Shown piece by piece: positions 1 to 6,717 of a DNA stretch of 11,775 nucleotides (its first letter is position 1; each line of letters starts with the position of its first letter). The DNA comes from Phycisphaeraceae bacterium (GTDB taxonomy: Bacteria > Planctomycetota > Phycisphaerae > Phycisphaerales > Phycisphaeraceae), in contig JAJDCT010000123.1 of assembly GCA_029260695.1 (NCBI GenBank), positions 1 through 11,775 of the forward strand, read 5' to 3'. A program made the translations under genes and the position numbers. The notes under the pieces were generated by a model. That model saw only the letters and a list, made by a program, of their open reading frames with translations, was not told the origin of the DNA and did no database searches.

Positions 1-1269
1 TGATTCTTCTTTTGTTTCGGTCAACACCCAGCCGGTGATAAACAGCGAAATTGCGCCGCCGTAGTACTGGAACGAGTCGATCACACCAGCCGCAAAGCCA
101 GCCATCTTCTTGCCGCCGATATCCATGGGTGCCGCTGCACCCACCAGTGAGTGTGTCGAGTTCACCGTTAACGAGATCATGATCAAGATGATGCAGCCGA
201 TCCAGATGCCCGATGTTGTCGGGCCGACCCAACCGTTGAGTAGAATCACGGCACTAAAAGCGATAACCGCTGCTTCGATAAAGTACAAAACCATCGCAAC
301 CGGGGCACGTCTCCCGACAAAAAACTTGTCGGATACAAAGCCGGAAATGATCGAGCCGGTCACGGCGACCACCGGCATCAGGAACAGCGTCCAGAGCGCG
401 ATAGTCGGGACATTCTCCTTCATATCAAGACCCAGTTGGTCCGTGAAGTACAGGTTAGACAGGCCATCCAGACTCGTCCTGACGCCCCCCGTACATGCGT
501 AGGCCAAAGCATAGAACCAGACCAGTGGATGGGTGAGGATGGTTTTTAGCGATTGCAATAGGGGCACGGTGACGCCCTCGGTGTTATCGACTTCATCCTC
601 AATCTCACCGGGGAACCCCGCATCGTCCGGCGATTGCTTGACCGCGAAGAACATGAAGATAGCCGCCGCCGCTGTAAACAGAGGCGGGATGCGGAAGAGG
701 TATTGCCACTCGCCTTTCTGCGCAAGATATATGCCGCCGACCACAATGGTCGTGCTCAACAAATACGGTGCAAGCGAGTTGATCGCCGCCTGACCGGATT
801 GGATCATGATCCCGAAGATGCCCGAGAAAGTTCCCCGCTCGGTCCGATGGAACCAGGCGGAGTTGATCTTCACCATGCCCGGTGCGCCGAATGATTGGAA
901 GTAACCATTCAGCAGCGATAACAAGCCAAATGTGGTGAACGTACTAACCCAAGGCGAGAAGCCGAACACGAAGTTGATTACGATCGTACCAACCGCTCCG
1001 ATTAGCATGCACCGCTTTCCGCCGATACGGTCGCTGATGAGGCCGTTAATTAACTGTCCCGTGCCGTAGGCCAAAGACCAGACCGCGATCAAGTTGGCAA
1101 TGTCGGATTCGTTGAATCCAAACTCATCTCGCAGGTGAGGCGTGGCGTGCTTGAAGTTGTACCGGCACATGTAGTAGGTGGCATACATCAGCCCCAACGA
1201 AAACCAGTTCAGCCCCCGTCTTGCCCGGAAACCCTTGCTGTGATGGATCACGAAGTGTGTGTCAGACAT
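1..1269 (-). CDS. Organophosphate:phosphate antiporter family (GlpT/UhpT-like) MFS transporter, C-terminus outside window
   Basis: I translated this frame by hand: 423 codons are open from ATG 1269 to base 1, with no stop, so the C-terminus is missing. The protein is polytopic with repeated hydrophobic segments. Visible landmarks are YATYYMCRYNF (about 29-39), the loop SDRIGGKR (79-86, MFS motif A), FHRTERGTFSGIFG (140-153), PDDAGFP (214-220), VRTSLDGL (263-270) and the glycine-rich helix KKMAGFAAGVIDSFQYYGG (387-405). These match the organophosphate:phosphate antiporter family, where two arginines bind the phosphate; Arg36 and Arg264 are the likely equivalents of the two substrate arginines in GlpT. 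A full member has about 440-450 residues, so little is lost. It probably exchanges a phosphorylated C3 compound or sugar for phosphate at the inner membrane; the substrate cannot be read from sequence. AGGTGA lies five bases before the ATG (1272-1277) and supports this start. It is read in the same direction as psd but 172 bases away. Confidence 0.93.
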   Translation of the reverse strand, partial: MSDTHFVIHHSKGFRARRGLNWFSLGLMYATYYMCRYNFKHATPHLRDEFGFNESDIANLIAVWSLAYGTGQLINGLISDRIGGKRCMLIGAVGTIVINFVFGFSPWVSTFTTFGLLSLLNGYFQSFGAPGMVKINSAWFHRTERGTFSGIFGIMIQSGQAAINSLAPYLLSTTIVVGGIYLAQKGEWQYLFRIPPLFTAAAAIFMFFAVKQSPDDAGFPGEIEDEVDNTEGVTVPLLQSLKTILTHPLVWFYALAYACTGGVRTSLDGLSNLYFTDQLGLDMKENVPTIALWTLFLMPVVAVTGSIISGFVSDKFFVGRRAPVAMVLYFIEAAVIAFSAVILLNGWVGPTTSGIWIGCIILIMISLTVNSTHSLVGAAAPMDIGGKKMAGFAAGVIDSFQYYGGAISLFITGWVLTETKEES

Positions 1270-1334
1270 GCTCACCTATCGGGAAAAGGCTGTGGAATCA
1301 GATGGTCGAACCCACCGCGCGACGCGGATCGTAG

Positions 1335-1363
1335 ATCATACGCGAAAACAGTCATAAACCTAA
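1335..1363 (-). promoter_or_regulatory. Weak candidate promoter for the antiporter gene
   Basis: On the minus strand TATGAT (1335-1340) is a 5/6 match to a sigma-70 -10 box. The hexamer 17 bases upstream (TTAGGT, 1358-1363) is a poor -35. It sits about 65 bases before the antiporter start, in the 172-base gap after psd. It would give the antiporter its own transcript. The weak -35 keeps confidence low. Confidence 0.3.
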
Positions 1364-1441
1364 GCAGAAAATGCCTGGACCGATAGGGAGGCGGTTTAGG
1401 GCGAAAGATGATGGAAGACAGACCCTCTGGAGCCTCGTGTC

Positions 1442-2191
1442 TCACTTGGTGGCCGATCGGGCGGGCTCCGGGGCCGCCTGGCTGGTGGCGGGCTGAGATT
1501 CAGGCTCGGCAGACGCTGGCTTGTCTTCTGCCAGGTCCTTACTCGTGACGGTGGCGACGACCGTTATGCCTGCGTAGACCATCTGGCCCTGCTGGATGGC
1601 GGCTTTGGGGTCCAGGTCGGCCGGGAGGTACAGCTCCGTCGTCGACCCGAGCTTGATCATCCCGATGCGCTGGCCCCTCTGGACGACGTCGCCCTCATTG
1701 ACACCACAGGCGATCGTCCTCGCCAGCAGCCCCGCCACCTGCCGCACCGCCGCGAGGGGGTGTCGGCGGATCGGGTGGACCAGCACGATCAGGTTCGATT
1801 CGTTGGTCTCTGCAGAGGTGGGGTTCAGCGCGTTCTTATGATCGCCCGGCTTGTGCGTGATGGTGGTGACGTGGCCGTGGCATGGGCTGCGGTTGATGTG
1901 CACGTCCAGGACACTTAGGAAGATGCGGATGCAGGTCGCCGGGCCTTCGAAGGGCTTGAAGTGTTCGACCTGGTGGATCGAGCTGACGCGTCCATCTGCG
2001 GGTGCGATCATCGCGCCGCGCTGCGAGGGTGTCTTGCGGTTGGGGTCACGGAAGAACGCCAGCAGAGCCGCCGTCACCGGTAGGATCAATAACGCCAGCC
2101 ACCACCAGCCCACGACGACCGAGGCGACGGTCAGCAGCAGGCCGATCGCTGTGATCGTGATCCATTCGTTCTTGGCGTATGAGCTGAGCAT
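1442..2191 (-). CDS. psd: Phosphatidylserine decarboxylase proenzyme, short form
   Basis: This 249-residue protein decarboxylates phosphatidylserine to phosphatidylethanolamine at the inner membrane. It has two adjacent hydrophobic stretches (about 11-47), then FFRDPNR (46-52), PADGRV (64-69), the active-site segment DVHINRSP (96-103) and the self-cleavage motif RIGMIKLGSTTELYLP (175-190). Ser183 in LGS should become the pyruvoyl group when the chain cuts itself between Gly182 and Ser183 into beta and alpha subunits. RxGMIxxGS is typical of the short bacterial form, which usually ends soon after this region. Here the alpha subunit carries an extra tail of about 30 residues rich in Ala, Pro, Glu and Ser (220-249). 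The ATG at 2191 has only a weak GGA five bases upstream. No phosphatidylserine synthase gene, its frequent partner, is adjacent: upstream is the HTH/membrane gene 142 bases away. The related archaetidylserine decarboxylases share these motifs, so substrate identity is inferred. Confidence 0.93.
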   Translation of the reverse strand: MLSSYAKNEWITITAIGLLLTVASVVVGWWWLALLILPVTAALLAFFRDPNRKTPSQRGAMIAPADGRVSSIHQVEHFKPFEGPATCIRIFLSVLDVHINRSPCHGHVTTITHKPGDHKNALNPTSAETNESNLIVLVHPIRRHPLAAVRQVAGLLARTIACGVNEGDVVQRGQRIGMIKLGSTTELYLPADLDPKAAIQQGQMVYAGITVVATVTSKDLAEDKPASAEPESQPATSQAAPEPARSATK

Positions 2192-2333
2192 CGTGTTCCG
2201 TCACGAGAAGTGGAAGCGGGGGGCTCGACAGATAACGCCCGTCCCGAAGTTAATTGGCGCCCGATCGGACTTCGCTGACACCATCACAGGTTTGTAGATT
2301 GCTTTGCGTATGGCAATGGCCGTAATTACGAGA

Positions 2334-3269
2334 TCAGCTAGCCCCGGCCTTGCCGACCATCATTCCTATGACGCCCAGAATTACGCTCCCGATAAGCAGC
2401 CCGCCGCACACCAGGCCGTAGGTCATCCCCGAGCCGGTCATCATCGAGGTGATGGCGCTCTGCACATCCATGATGGCGGAGATCACGACGATGAGCGCGA
2501 TGACCAGTGAGATCGTCGCACCTAGCAGCATCCCGCCGCCGAAGCCGCTGGCTGCCGAGTCGACACCGCTGTCGTAAGTTGCGATCGCGACGCCACCGAC
2601 ACCGCCTGCGCCGCCGCCCATCGCCGGTGCCGCAGCGCCTTGCAGGTCGGTCAGGCCGCCTGCCGCGGTCCCGCCCGTGCCGGTCTCCATCGAGATGGCG
2701 CTTTCGAACACGCCGGACGATCCGATCCCGGACGCCAGCGAACCTTCGCCCGCGTTGGTGCCGCCTGGATAAATCTCGTCAAGCAGTTCTGCGCCCAGGC
2801 TGGTGTCGTCGCTTTCGCGCGTCAGGTCCAGCAGGCCCGAGCCCGACCCGACGCTCTCAAGCGACAGGTCTTCTTGTGCGGTGTCGGCCATGGGGTTGGT
2901 CACCGCGGTTTGTGCCAGGGGGTCGACCGGCTCGACTTCGTCAGGACCGAAGACGCTCATCCCCGAACCCGTGCCAGTGCCCGTGCCTGAGCCCGAACCC
3001 GTGCTGGTGAGCCCCGGCTTGCTGGCCATGTTCGTGTCCGCCAGGCTGATCGCGTCGGTGTCGTCGCTTGGGACCAGCGGGATCGGGCTGCCCGAGTCGC
3101 TGTCACCGGAGCCGCCGGCCAGCGTGTCGATCTGGTCACGCTTGAACATCAGCTTGTCGCGGTCGCGGAACTGTTGGAGTTCGCCGCTGGCTGCCATCTC
3201 TTTGATCTTGTCGGCATCAACACCCAGCCGCTGCGCCGCCTCGTCCAGGGTGTAAAACATCTTGGCCAT
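2334..3269 (-). CDS. Helix-turn-helix protein with long disordered linker and C-terminal membrane hairpin
   Basis: The 311-residue protein has three parts. Residues 1-50 (MFYTLDEAAQRLGV..., then GELQQFRDRDKLMFKRDQID) look like a MerR/excisionase-type winged helix: a helix-turn-helix followed by a basic wing. Residues 51-242 are low complexity, rich in Gly, Ser, Thr, Asp and Ala, with a GSGSGTGTGTGSG run at 91-103. Residues about 245-267 and 283-306 are two hydrophobic helices that should form a membrane hairpin, with a short tail (KAGAS). Within the linker, 144-168 is much less repetitive than its surroundings. The frame is open to a TTG at 3275, but AGGAG (3276-3280) abuts that TTG and lies six bases before the ATG at 3269, so I chose the ATG. 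I recognise the architecture as one seen in planctomycetes but know no proven function. A membrane-bound regulator is possible; equally the HTH-like domain may bind protein rather than DNA. Confidence 0.85.
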   Translation of the reverse strand: MAKMFYTLDEAAQRLGVDADKIKEMAASGELQQFRDRDKLMFKRDQIDTLAGGSGDSDSGSPIPLVPSDDTDAISLADTNMASKPGLTSTGSGSGTGTGTGSGMSVFGPDEVEPVDPLAQTAVTNPMADTAQEDLSLESVGSGSGLLDLTRESDDTSLGAELLDEIYPGGTNAGEGSLASGIGSSGVFESAISMETGTGGTAAGGLTDLQGAAAPAMGGGAGGVGGVAIATYDSGVDSAASGFGGGMLLGATISLVIALIVVISAIMDVQSAITSMMTGSGMTYGLVCGGLLIGSVILGVIGMMVGKAGAS

Positions 3270-3275
3270 GATCAA

Positions 3276-3280
3276 CTCCT
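3276..3280 (-). promoter_or_regulatory. Ribosome binding site that fixes the start of the HTH/membrane gene
   Basis: AGGAG on the minus strand lies six bases before ATG 3269 and zero bases before the in-frame TTG at 3275. Only the ATG has workable spacing. Confidence 0.75.
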
Positions 3281-3345
3281 GAATCTCTAATTAGCGGTCG
3301 TGGTGTCGGCGTGTGCCTGTCACGAATAACCCAGGAAATAAACTT

Positions 3346-3461
3346 CCGGGGGTTGGTCCGGGGGTAGGGCCGACACCGTCCGTTGAACATATTAGGATAT
3401 GCCGTAAATGCTTGCCTGACAAGGTGACGCACCCCCGGAGAAGACCCGGGCAAACCCCCGG
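3346..3461. repeat. Two direct and two inverted copies of CCGGGGGT flanking the promoter
   Basis: Exact CCGGGGGT occurs at 3346-3353 and 3358-3365. Its reverse complement ACCCCCGG occurs at 3431-3438 and 3454-3461. The pairs lie on either side of the minus-strand promoter, 65 bases apart at their nearest edges. They could be paired operator sites, or arms of a structure in plus-strand RNA. Confidence 0.7.
3394..3422 (-). promoter_or_regulatory. Sigma-70-like promoter for the HTH/membrane gene
   Basis: On the minus strand TTGTCA (3417-3422, 5/6 match) is followed after exactly 17 bases by TATCCT (3394-3399, 4/6 match). Transcription would start near 3387 and give a leader of roughly 118 bases. 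That leader contains both CCGGGGGT copies (read as ACCCCCGG on this strand). Confidence 0.6.
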
Positions 3462-3569
3462 TAGGTCCACGGAATGCTCACCCGCCGCCGCCGATAACAT
3501 AGGCCCACAGGCCCTCTGAAAGGCCCCTTGAGCCCCCAGGAACACCCCGGCCCCCAGGAACCCCACGAT

Positions 3570-4373
3570 ATGCCACTCGCCTACGGGCTGATCCATCCCG
3601 TTGACCTGACCTTGCACGACCTCCCAGCCGAGCTGCAAGGCCTTAGAATCGCTCACCTTAGCGATATGCATATCTCCAGGCCCACACCCCGGCACGACCG
3701 GCTGATCAGCCAGCTCACCAGCCTCCGACTGGATCTGGTCGTCCTCACCGGCGATTACATGATGCGCCGCTCCGATGGCGCCGCCGCCGCCCAGGTATTC
3801 AAGCAACTCGTCGAGGAGGTCCACCCACGCCTCGGATTCTTCGGCGTGTTCGGCAACCACGACTCATCCGACTTCGCCCAACAGGTCGCCGATATCGGGA
3901 TCCACTGGCTGGGCACCGGCGTCCACGACCTGCCCGACAGCCCGATCCAACTGCTCGGCATCGATCAACTCGGCGACGATGCCGACGACGGCGCAGCGAT
4001 CCTGCTCAACGGCGACCCGCTCAAGCCCGACAAGCTCCGCCTGATGCTCGCGCACTACCCAAGCTGGCTCTCCACCGCCGCCGACCTGAACGTCGACATC
4101 CTCCTCGCCGGCCACACCCACGGCGGACAGATCCGCCTCCCCTCCGGCTTGGCGATCTCAAATTCCTGCGACCTCCCCCGCAACATGAGCTCCGGCCTGC
4201 TCCGACACCGCGACACACTCATCGCCATCTCTCGCGGCCTCGGCGAAGTCGGCATCCCCGGCATCAACAAGCTGCGAATCTTCTGCCCCCCACACGTCCC
4301 CGTCTACACCCTACGCCAAGGCCCGACACTCGGTGTCCACACATCAAACCTGGTGCGCGTGATGCGGTGGTAG
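3570..4373 (+). CDS. Calcineurin-like metallophosphoesterase, YaeI/YkuE type
   Basis: The 267-residue protein carries the full set of metal-binding motifs of the calcineurin-like phosphoesterase superfamily: SDMH (31-34, Asp32 and His34), GDY (61-63), GNHD (95-98), His162 in LAHYPS, and GHTHGGQ (181-187). These ligate two metal ions that activate water to cleave phosphate esters. The GHTHGGQ ending and the C-terminal segments SRGLGEVGIPG and FCPPHVPVYTL fit the COG1408 group (YaeI/YkuE-like), some of which act on lipid-linked phosphates at the membrane. The substrate here is unknown. No signal peptide or membrane helix is visible. The frame is open to a TTG at 3528, but that would add 14 residues of Pro/Gln/His-rich sequence. 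ATG 3570 has AGGA ten bases upstream and begins just before the conserved fold, so I prefer it. The gene is transcribed away from the HTH/membrane gene and converges on the Sel1 gene. Confidence 0.92.
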   Translation: MPLAYGLIHPVDLTLHDLPAELQGLRIAHLSDMHISRPTPRHDRLISQLTSLRLDLVVLTGDYMMRRSDGAAAAQVFKQLVEEVHPRLGFFGVFGNHDSSDFAQQVADIGIHWLGTGVHDLPDSPIQLLGIDQLGDDADDGAAILLNGDPLKPDKLRLMLAHYPSWLSTAADLNVDILLAGHTHGGQIRLPSGLAISNSCDLPRNMSSGLLRHRDTLIAISRGLGEVGIPGINKLRIFCPPHVPVYTLRQGPTLGVHTSNLVRVMRW

Positions 4374-4445
4374 TCTATGGTGAATTGCTTCGATAAAGGT
4401 TCAAATTATTTTTCGATTCACTCACTCTAGGAAGGCTTAACTGTA

Positions 4446-4493
4446 CTGATGCAGAAATTAGATATCTGACATCTGTTTCTTCCGCTGCATCAG
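4446..4493. repeat. Perfect 9-bp inverted repeat between convergent genes
   Basis: CTGATGCAG (4446-4454) and CTGCATCAG (4485-4493) are exact reverse complements with a 30-base loop that itself holds the palindrome AGATATCT (4460-4467). The right arm is five bases past the stop of the minus-strand Sel1 gene, where a terminator would sit. No T-run follows on either strand, so I call only a possible hairpin. Confidence 0.5.
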
Positions 4494-4498
4494 CACAT

Positions 4499-5812
4499 TC
4501 ACTCTGCTTTCTCACCTGCTTCTTGATTATTCCTCGTTTGTTTGCTCCAGTACTCAGCGTTTTCACTATCCTGTGCCACCCCATAGCCTTGGCTGTAAGC
4601 TTCCGAGAGTTTGAGCATCGCGGTTGTATGTCCCAGTTCCGCAGCCTTCCTAAACCATTCGGTAGCCTGTTTCGCATCAACCGCTATGCCCCGGCCATTC
4701 TCATATGCCAAACCTATTCGATACATGGAATCATCGTCACCGGCATCTGCGCCGGAGTGGAACCAACGTAACGCCTCTCCATGATTATCCTGCCCCAGAT
4801 AATGCATTCCCAACCGATTCATTGCGATCATATGACCCTTCTCGCGCCCCCACTTAGAACCAGGCCTAGCGGCGGTGCCATATAATTCAATTGCGGCATC
4901 AAGTAATTCCGCCGCTATAACGGAGTCTTGTTCACCTTTTGCACGAGTGACATAGATGTCTCCCAATAGAATTAGTGCTGGCCCATGCTTCTTGTCCGCC
5001 GCTTTGCGCATCCAAAGCATCGCTTCCTTTACGTCTCTCGTAACGCCCTTCCCATACATGTAGAGCAGCGCCATCCTGTAGGCGCCTTCCGATCCATCTA
5101 GGGAGGCATTCTTGCGATACCAATGCATCGATAGCTCGTACTTCTCTATGGCTTGATAGAAGAATCCCACATCGCCCATTGCTTTGACATGTCCGCTCTC
5201 TGCGGCTTTGTAGTACCACTCAAAAGCTTTTGCGAGGTCTTTCTTGGTCCCCGCGTTCCCGTAGCGATGATTCTCCGCGAATTCATACATCCGCTTAGAA
5301 GTATACTTATAGGGGTGCCCCTTCGAGTCTTTGTCAGGACTGATGGTCAAGTTGAATGTAAAATCACCACGGATATGCCTGGCGCCGAAACTGGTAGGTA
5401 TCTCCACGTATGTATAATTAATTCTATCTTTACCTAACTCGTATTTAAATGGGTTTATTGGATCAACCCAGAGCGATTCTAATGGTTTCTTCTCGTCCGG
5501 GTTTTGGGGCCTAAATACCAGCGATCTATCTCGCCCATTGGTGAATCCTACGACGACTTGAGAGTAGCTCCGTGCAAGCGTCACGGTCTCTCCAGGCTTC
5601 AATTCGAGCCAGCCCGAGACTATAAAATTCCCAGAGCCTCCCCAACCAGCATCCTTCTCGGCCACGACGGCCCAGACTGGAATGTTCCCCGCATTGTGTA
5701 CGTTCACTCGTACCTGTGCATGCGAAATGGGTGCACACGCTATAAAAACGAAAAGGGCAGCGAAACCGCCAAAATACTTGCAGGCAGTAGCAGTCAACCT
5801 TACACCTCTCAC
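4499..5812 (-). CDS. Secreted Sel1-repeat protein with DUF1036-like N-terminal domain
   Basis: The 437-residue protein opens with a signal peptide: basic n-region, hydrophobic core about 14-28, and a likely cut after SHA (30-32). Residues about 33-105 form a small beta-rich domain (VRVNVHNAGNIPVWAVVA, then VSGWLELKPGETVTL) that resembles DUF1036; I infer this from pattern only. From about 175 to 425 come six or seven Sel1-like repeats. Examples are LLYMYGKGVTRD...EAMLWMRKAADKKH (249-276) and LAYENGRGIAVD...TEWFRKAAELGH (368-395), with the alanine/glycine spacing of TPR-type helix pairs. Such repeats scaffold protein-protein contacts; no catalytic domain is seen. Start choice is uncertain: GTG 5812 lacks a well-spaced ribosome site, while TTG 5797 (residue 6) has AGAGG seven bases upstream and keeps the signal peptide. 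The gene is AT-richer than its neighbours (27 G+C of 60 at 4921-4980, against 42 of 60 at 4081-4140), which suggests separate ancestry. Confidence 0.93.
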   Translation of the reverse strand: MRGVRLTATACKYFGGFAALFVFIACAPISHAQVRVNVHNAGNIPVWAVVAEKDAGWGGSGNFIVSGWLELKPGETVTLARSYSQVVVGFTNGRDRSLVFRPQNPDEKKPLESLWVDPINPFKYELGKDRINYTYVEIPTSFGARHIRGDFTFNLTISPDKDSKGHPYKYTSKRMYEFAENHRYGNAGTKKDLAKAFEWYYKAAESGHVKAMGDVGFFYQAIEKYELSMHWYRKNASLDGSEGAYRMALLYMYGKGVTRDVKEAMLWMRKAADKKHGPALILLGDIYVTRAKGEQDSVIAAELLDAAIELYGTAARPGSKWGREKGHMIAMNRLGMHYLGQDNHGEALRWFHSGADAGDDDSMYRIGLAYENGRGIAVDAKQATEWFRKAAELGHTTAMLKLSEAYSQGYGVAQDSENAEYWSKQTRNNQEAGEKAE

Positions 5813-5873
5813 TCGTTGTGAGCATTCCTAGAAAAGCTCGGTGGAAAAAATGGCATCTAATGCGAACGCTAAA

Positions 5874-5902
5874 AACCTAGGCGGTAAGAAATTAATTGTC
5901 AA
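5874..5902 (-). promoter_or_regulatory. Sigma-70-like promoter for the Sel1-repeat gene
   Basis: On the minus strand a perfect TTGACA -35 (5897-5902) is followed by a 17-base spacer and TAGGTT (5874-5879). The latter keeps the three most conserved -10 positions (T1, A2, T6). The predicted start is near 5867, giving a leader of about 55-70 bases. Confidence 0.6.
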
Positions 5903-6063
5903 GAATTTTCGGCGATACGTTCTTGTGTGGCCGTCTCATCACGATGTAACGACATTTCAACTTTTGATGACGTATGGTTGGCCGCTACGTTGACGGGGAA
6001 GTAAGTGGGGCACGTTACGTTGTCAGCTCGGAACAGAGATAAAGGGTATTTATCGATCTCATT

Positions 6064-6717
6064 TCACATCCCCACGCTCTGCCATTCCCGCACCGCATCG
6101 AACGGCCAGAGGAGCATCAGCACATTCAGCAGCAGGTTGTCGCGGATGGTCAGTAGGAGGATCACTTCTGTGGCGAGGAACAGGGACACGGACCAGTACC
6201 AGCGCAGGCCGGTGGCGAAGGCGAAGCCGAGGATGAAGCAGGCGATGTCGCCCAGTGAATTGCCGATGCTGTCGCCGTTGTAGCCCAACGCCATGGTGGC
6301 TTCGCGGTAGCGGTTGATGATCAGCGGTGTGTTTTCGAGTATCTCCCAGGCCGCTTCGATCGTCACGGCCGGGACCAGCCGCCAGGCGAACGATTGTCGG
6401 CGAAGAGGGGGGATGAAAGCAAACAGCAGGGCGAAGATCAGGCCGTGGGAGACGTGCGTGAAGCTGTAGTGATCGACCAGGTGTTGGGAGTTGTGCATGC
6501 TCCAGACATCGCCGGACCAGAGGAACGGTTGTTCGCCGGTACACCACCACACGCAGCCCAGTTCGTGCAACACCCAGACGGTGGCGGCGATCAAGGCCGT
6601 TGTGATAATCCATGGCATAGCCCGGAACCAAGGGCTCGCATGGGGCGTTGCCAAATCGGGTAAACCGGGTGAACCAGGAGAATCCGGGGATTCGGGAGAT
6701 ACGGGGGTGTCGGTCAT
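6064..6717 (-). CDS. DUF2585 family polytopic membrane protein
   Basis: The 217-residue protein has an N-terminal Pro/Ser/Asp low-complexity stretch (about 5-21) and then about five hydrophobic segments. Between them lie many charged and polar residues in patterns I recognise from DUF2585 (UPF0314), known mostly from alphaproteobacteria: NSQHLVDHYSFTHVSHG (76-92), EAAWEILENTPLI (121-133), YREATMALGYNGDS (137-150), NSLGD (153-157) and IRDNLLLNVLMLLWP (191-205). The family has no established function. The conserved His, Glu, Asp and Arg beside membrane helices suggest an active or metal site rather than a passive scaffold. ATG 6717 overlaps the stop of the upstream phosphoesterase (ATGA), with AAGGGG four bases before it (6722-6727). 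The two are therefore almost certainly co-translated. The same frame stays open upstream as far as 7221, but that part is Arg/Pro-rich shadow of the phosphoesterase, so I reject a longer start. Confidence 0.9.
   Translation of the reverse strand: MTDTPVSPESPDSPGSPGLPDLATPHASPWFRAMPWIITTALIAATVWVLHELGCVWWCTGEQPFLWSGDVWSMHNSQHLVDHYSFTHVSHGLIFALLFAFIPPLRRQSFAWRLVPAVTIEAAWEILENTPLIINRYREATMALGYNGDSIGNSLGDIACFILGFAFATGLRWYWSVSLFLATEVILLLTIRDNLLLNVLMLLWPFDAVREWQSVGM

Larger units (their letters stand above)
3270..3569. other. Divergent intergenic region between the HTH/membrane gene and the phosphoesterase gene
   Basis: This 300-base stretch has no convincing gene. Reading outward from the HTH gene it holds the AGGAG ribosome site, two direct copies of CCGGGGGT (3346-3353, 3358-3365), a minus-strand promoter (3394-3422), two inverted copies ACCCCCGG (3431-3438, 3454-3461) with a near copy ACCCGGG between them (3444-3450), and then the phosphoesterase leader. 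That leader contains CCCCCAGGAAC twice (about 3534-3544 and 3551-3561); the second copy supplies the AGGA before the chosen ATG. A face-on plus-strand promoter, TTGAAC (3383-3388) with TAAATG (3405-3410) at a 16-base spacing, is possible but weak. Confidence 0.7.

Noticed and set aside
2960..2998. Possible microsatellite in the HTH/membrane gene
   Set aside because: The Gly-Ser-Gly-Thr run uses mixed codons and stays in frame, so it is ordinary linker coding sequence and not a slipping DNA repeat.
3313..3519. 68-codon plus-strand frame in the divergent region
   Set aside because: It runs through the CCGGGGGT repeats and promoter, is Pro/Gly/Arg-rich and shows no domain or ribosome site.
4380..4421. 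GTGAAT...ATTCAC inverted repeat after the first phosphoesterase as a terminator
   Set aside because: It has only six base pairs around a 30-base loop and no T-run directly after it, so it is too weak to call.
4375..4680. 101-codon minus-strand frame at the end of the Sel1 gene
   Set aside because: Most of it is an out-of-frame reading of Sel1 coding sequence with Arg/Lys-rich composition and no family signal.
5526..5825. ATG-started minus-strand frame at 5825 as an alternative Sel1 start
   Set aside because: It is in a different frame from the signal peptide and repeats. It reads as Arg/Cys/Ser-rich sequence and would need a frameshift to be useful.
6657..6712. Collagen-like Gly-x-y pattern readable on the plus strand
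   Set aside because: It is the antisense of the Ser/Pro/Asp-rich N-terminus of the DUF2585 protein. The sense frame has the ATGA overlap, a ribosome site and family motifs; the plus frame has none.
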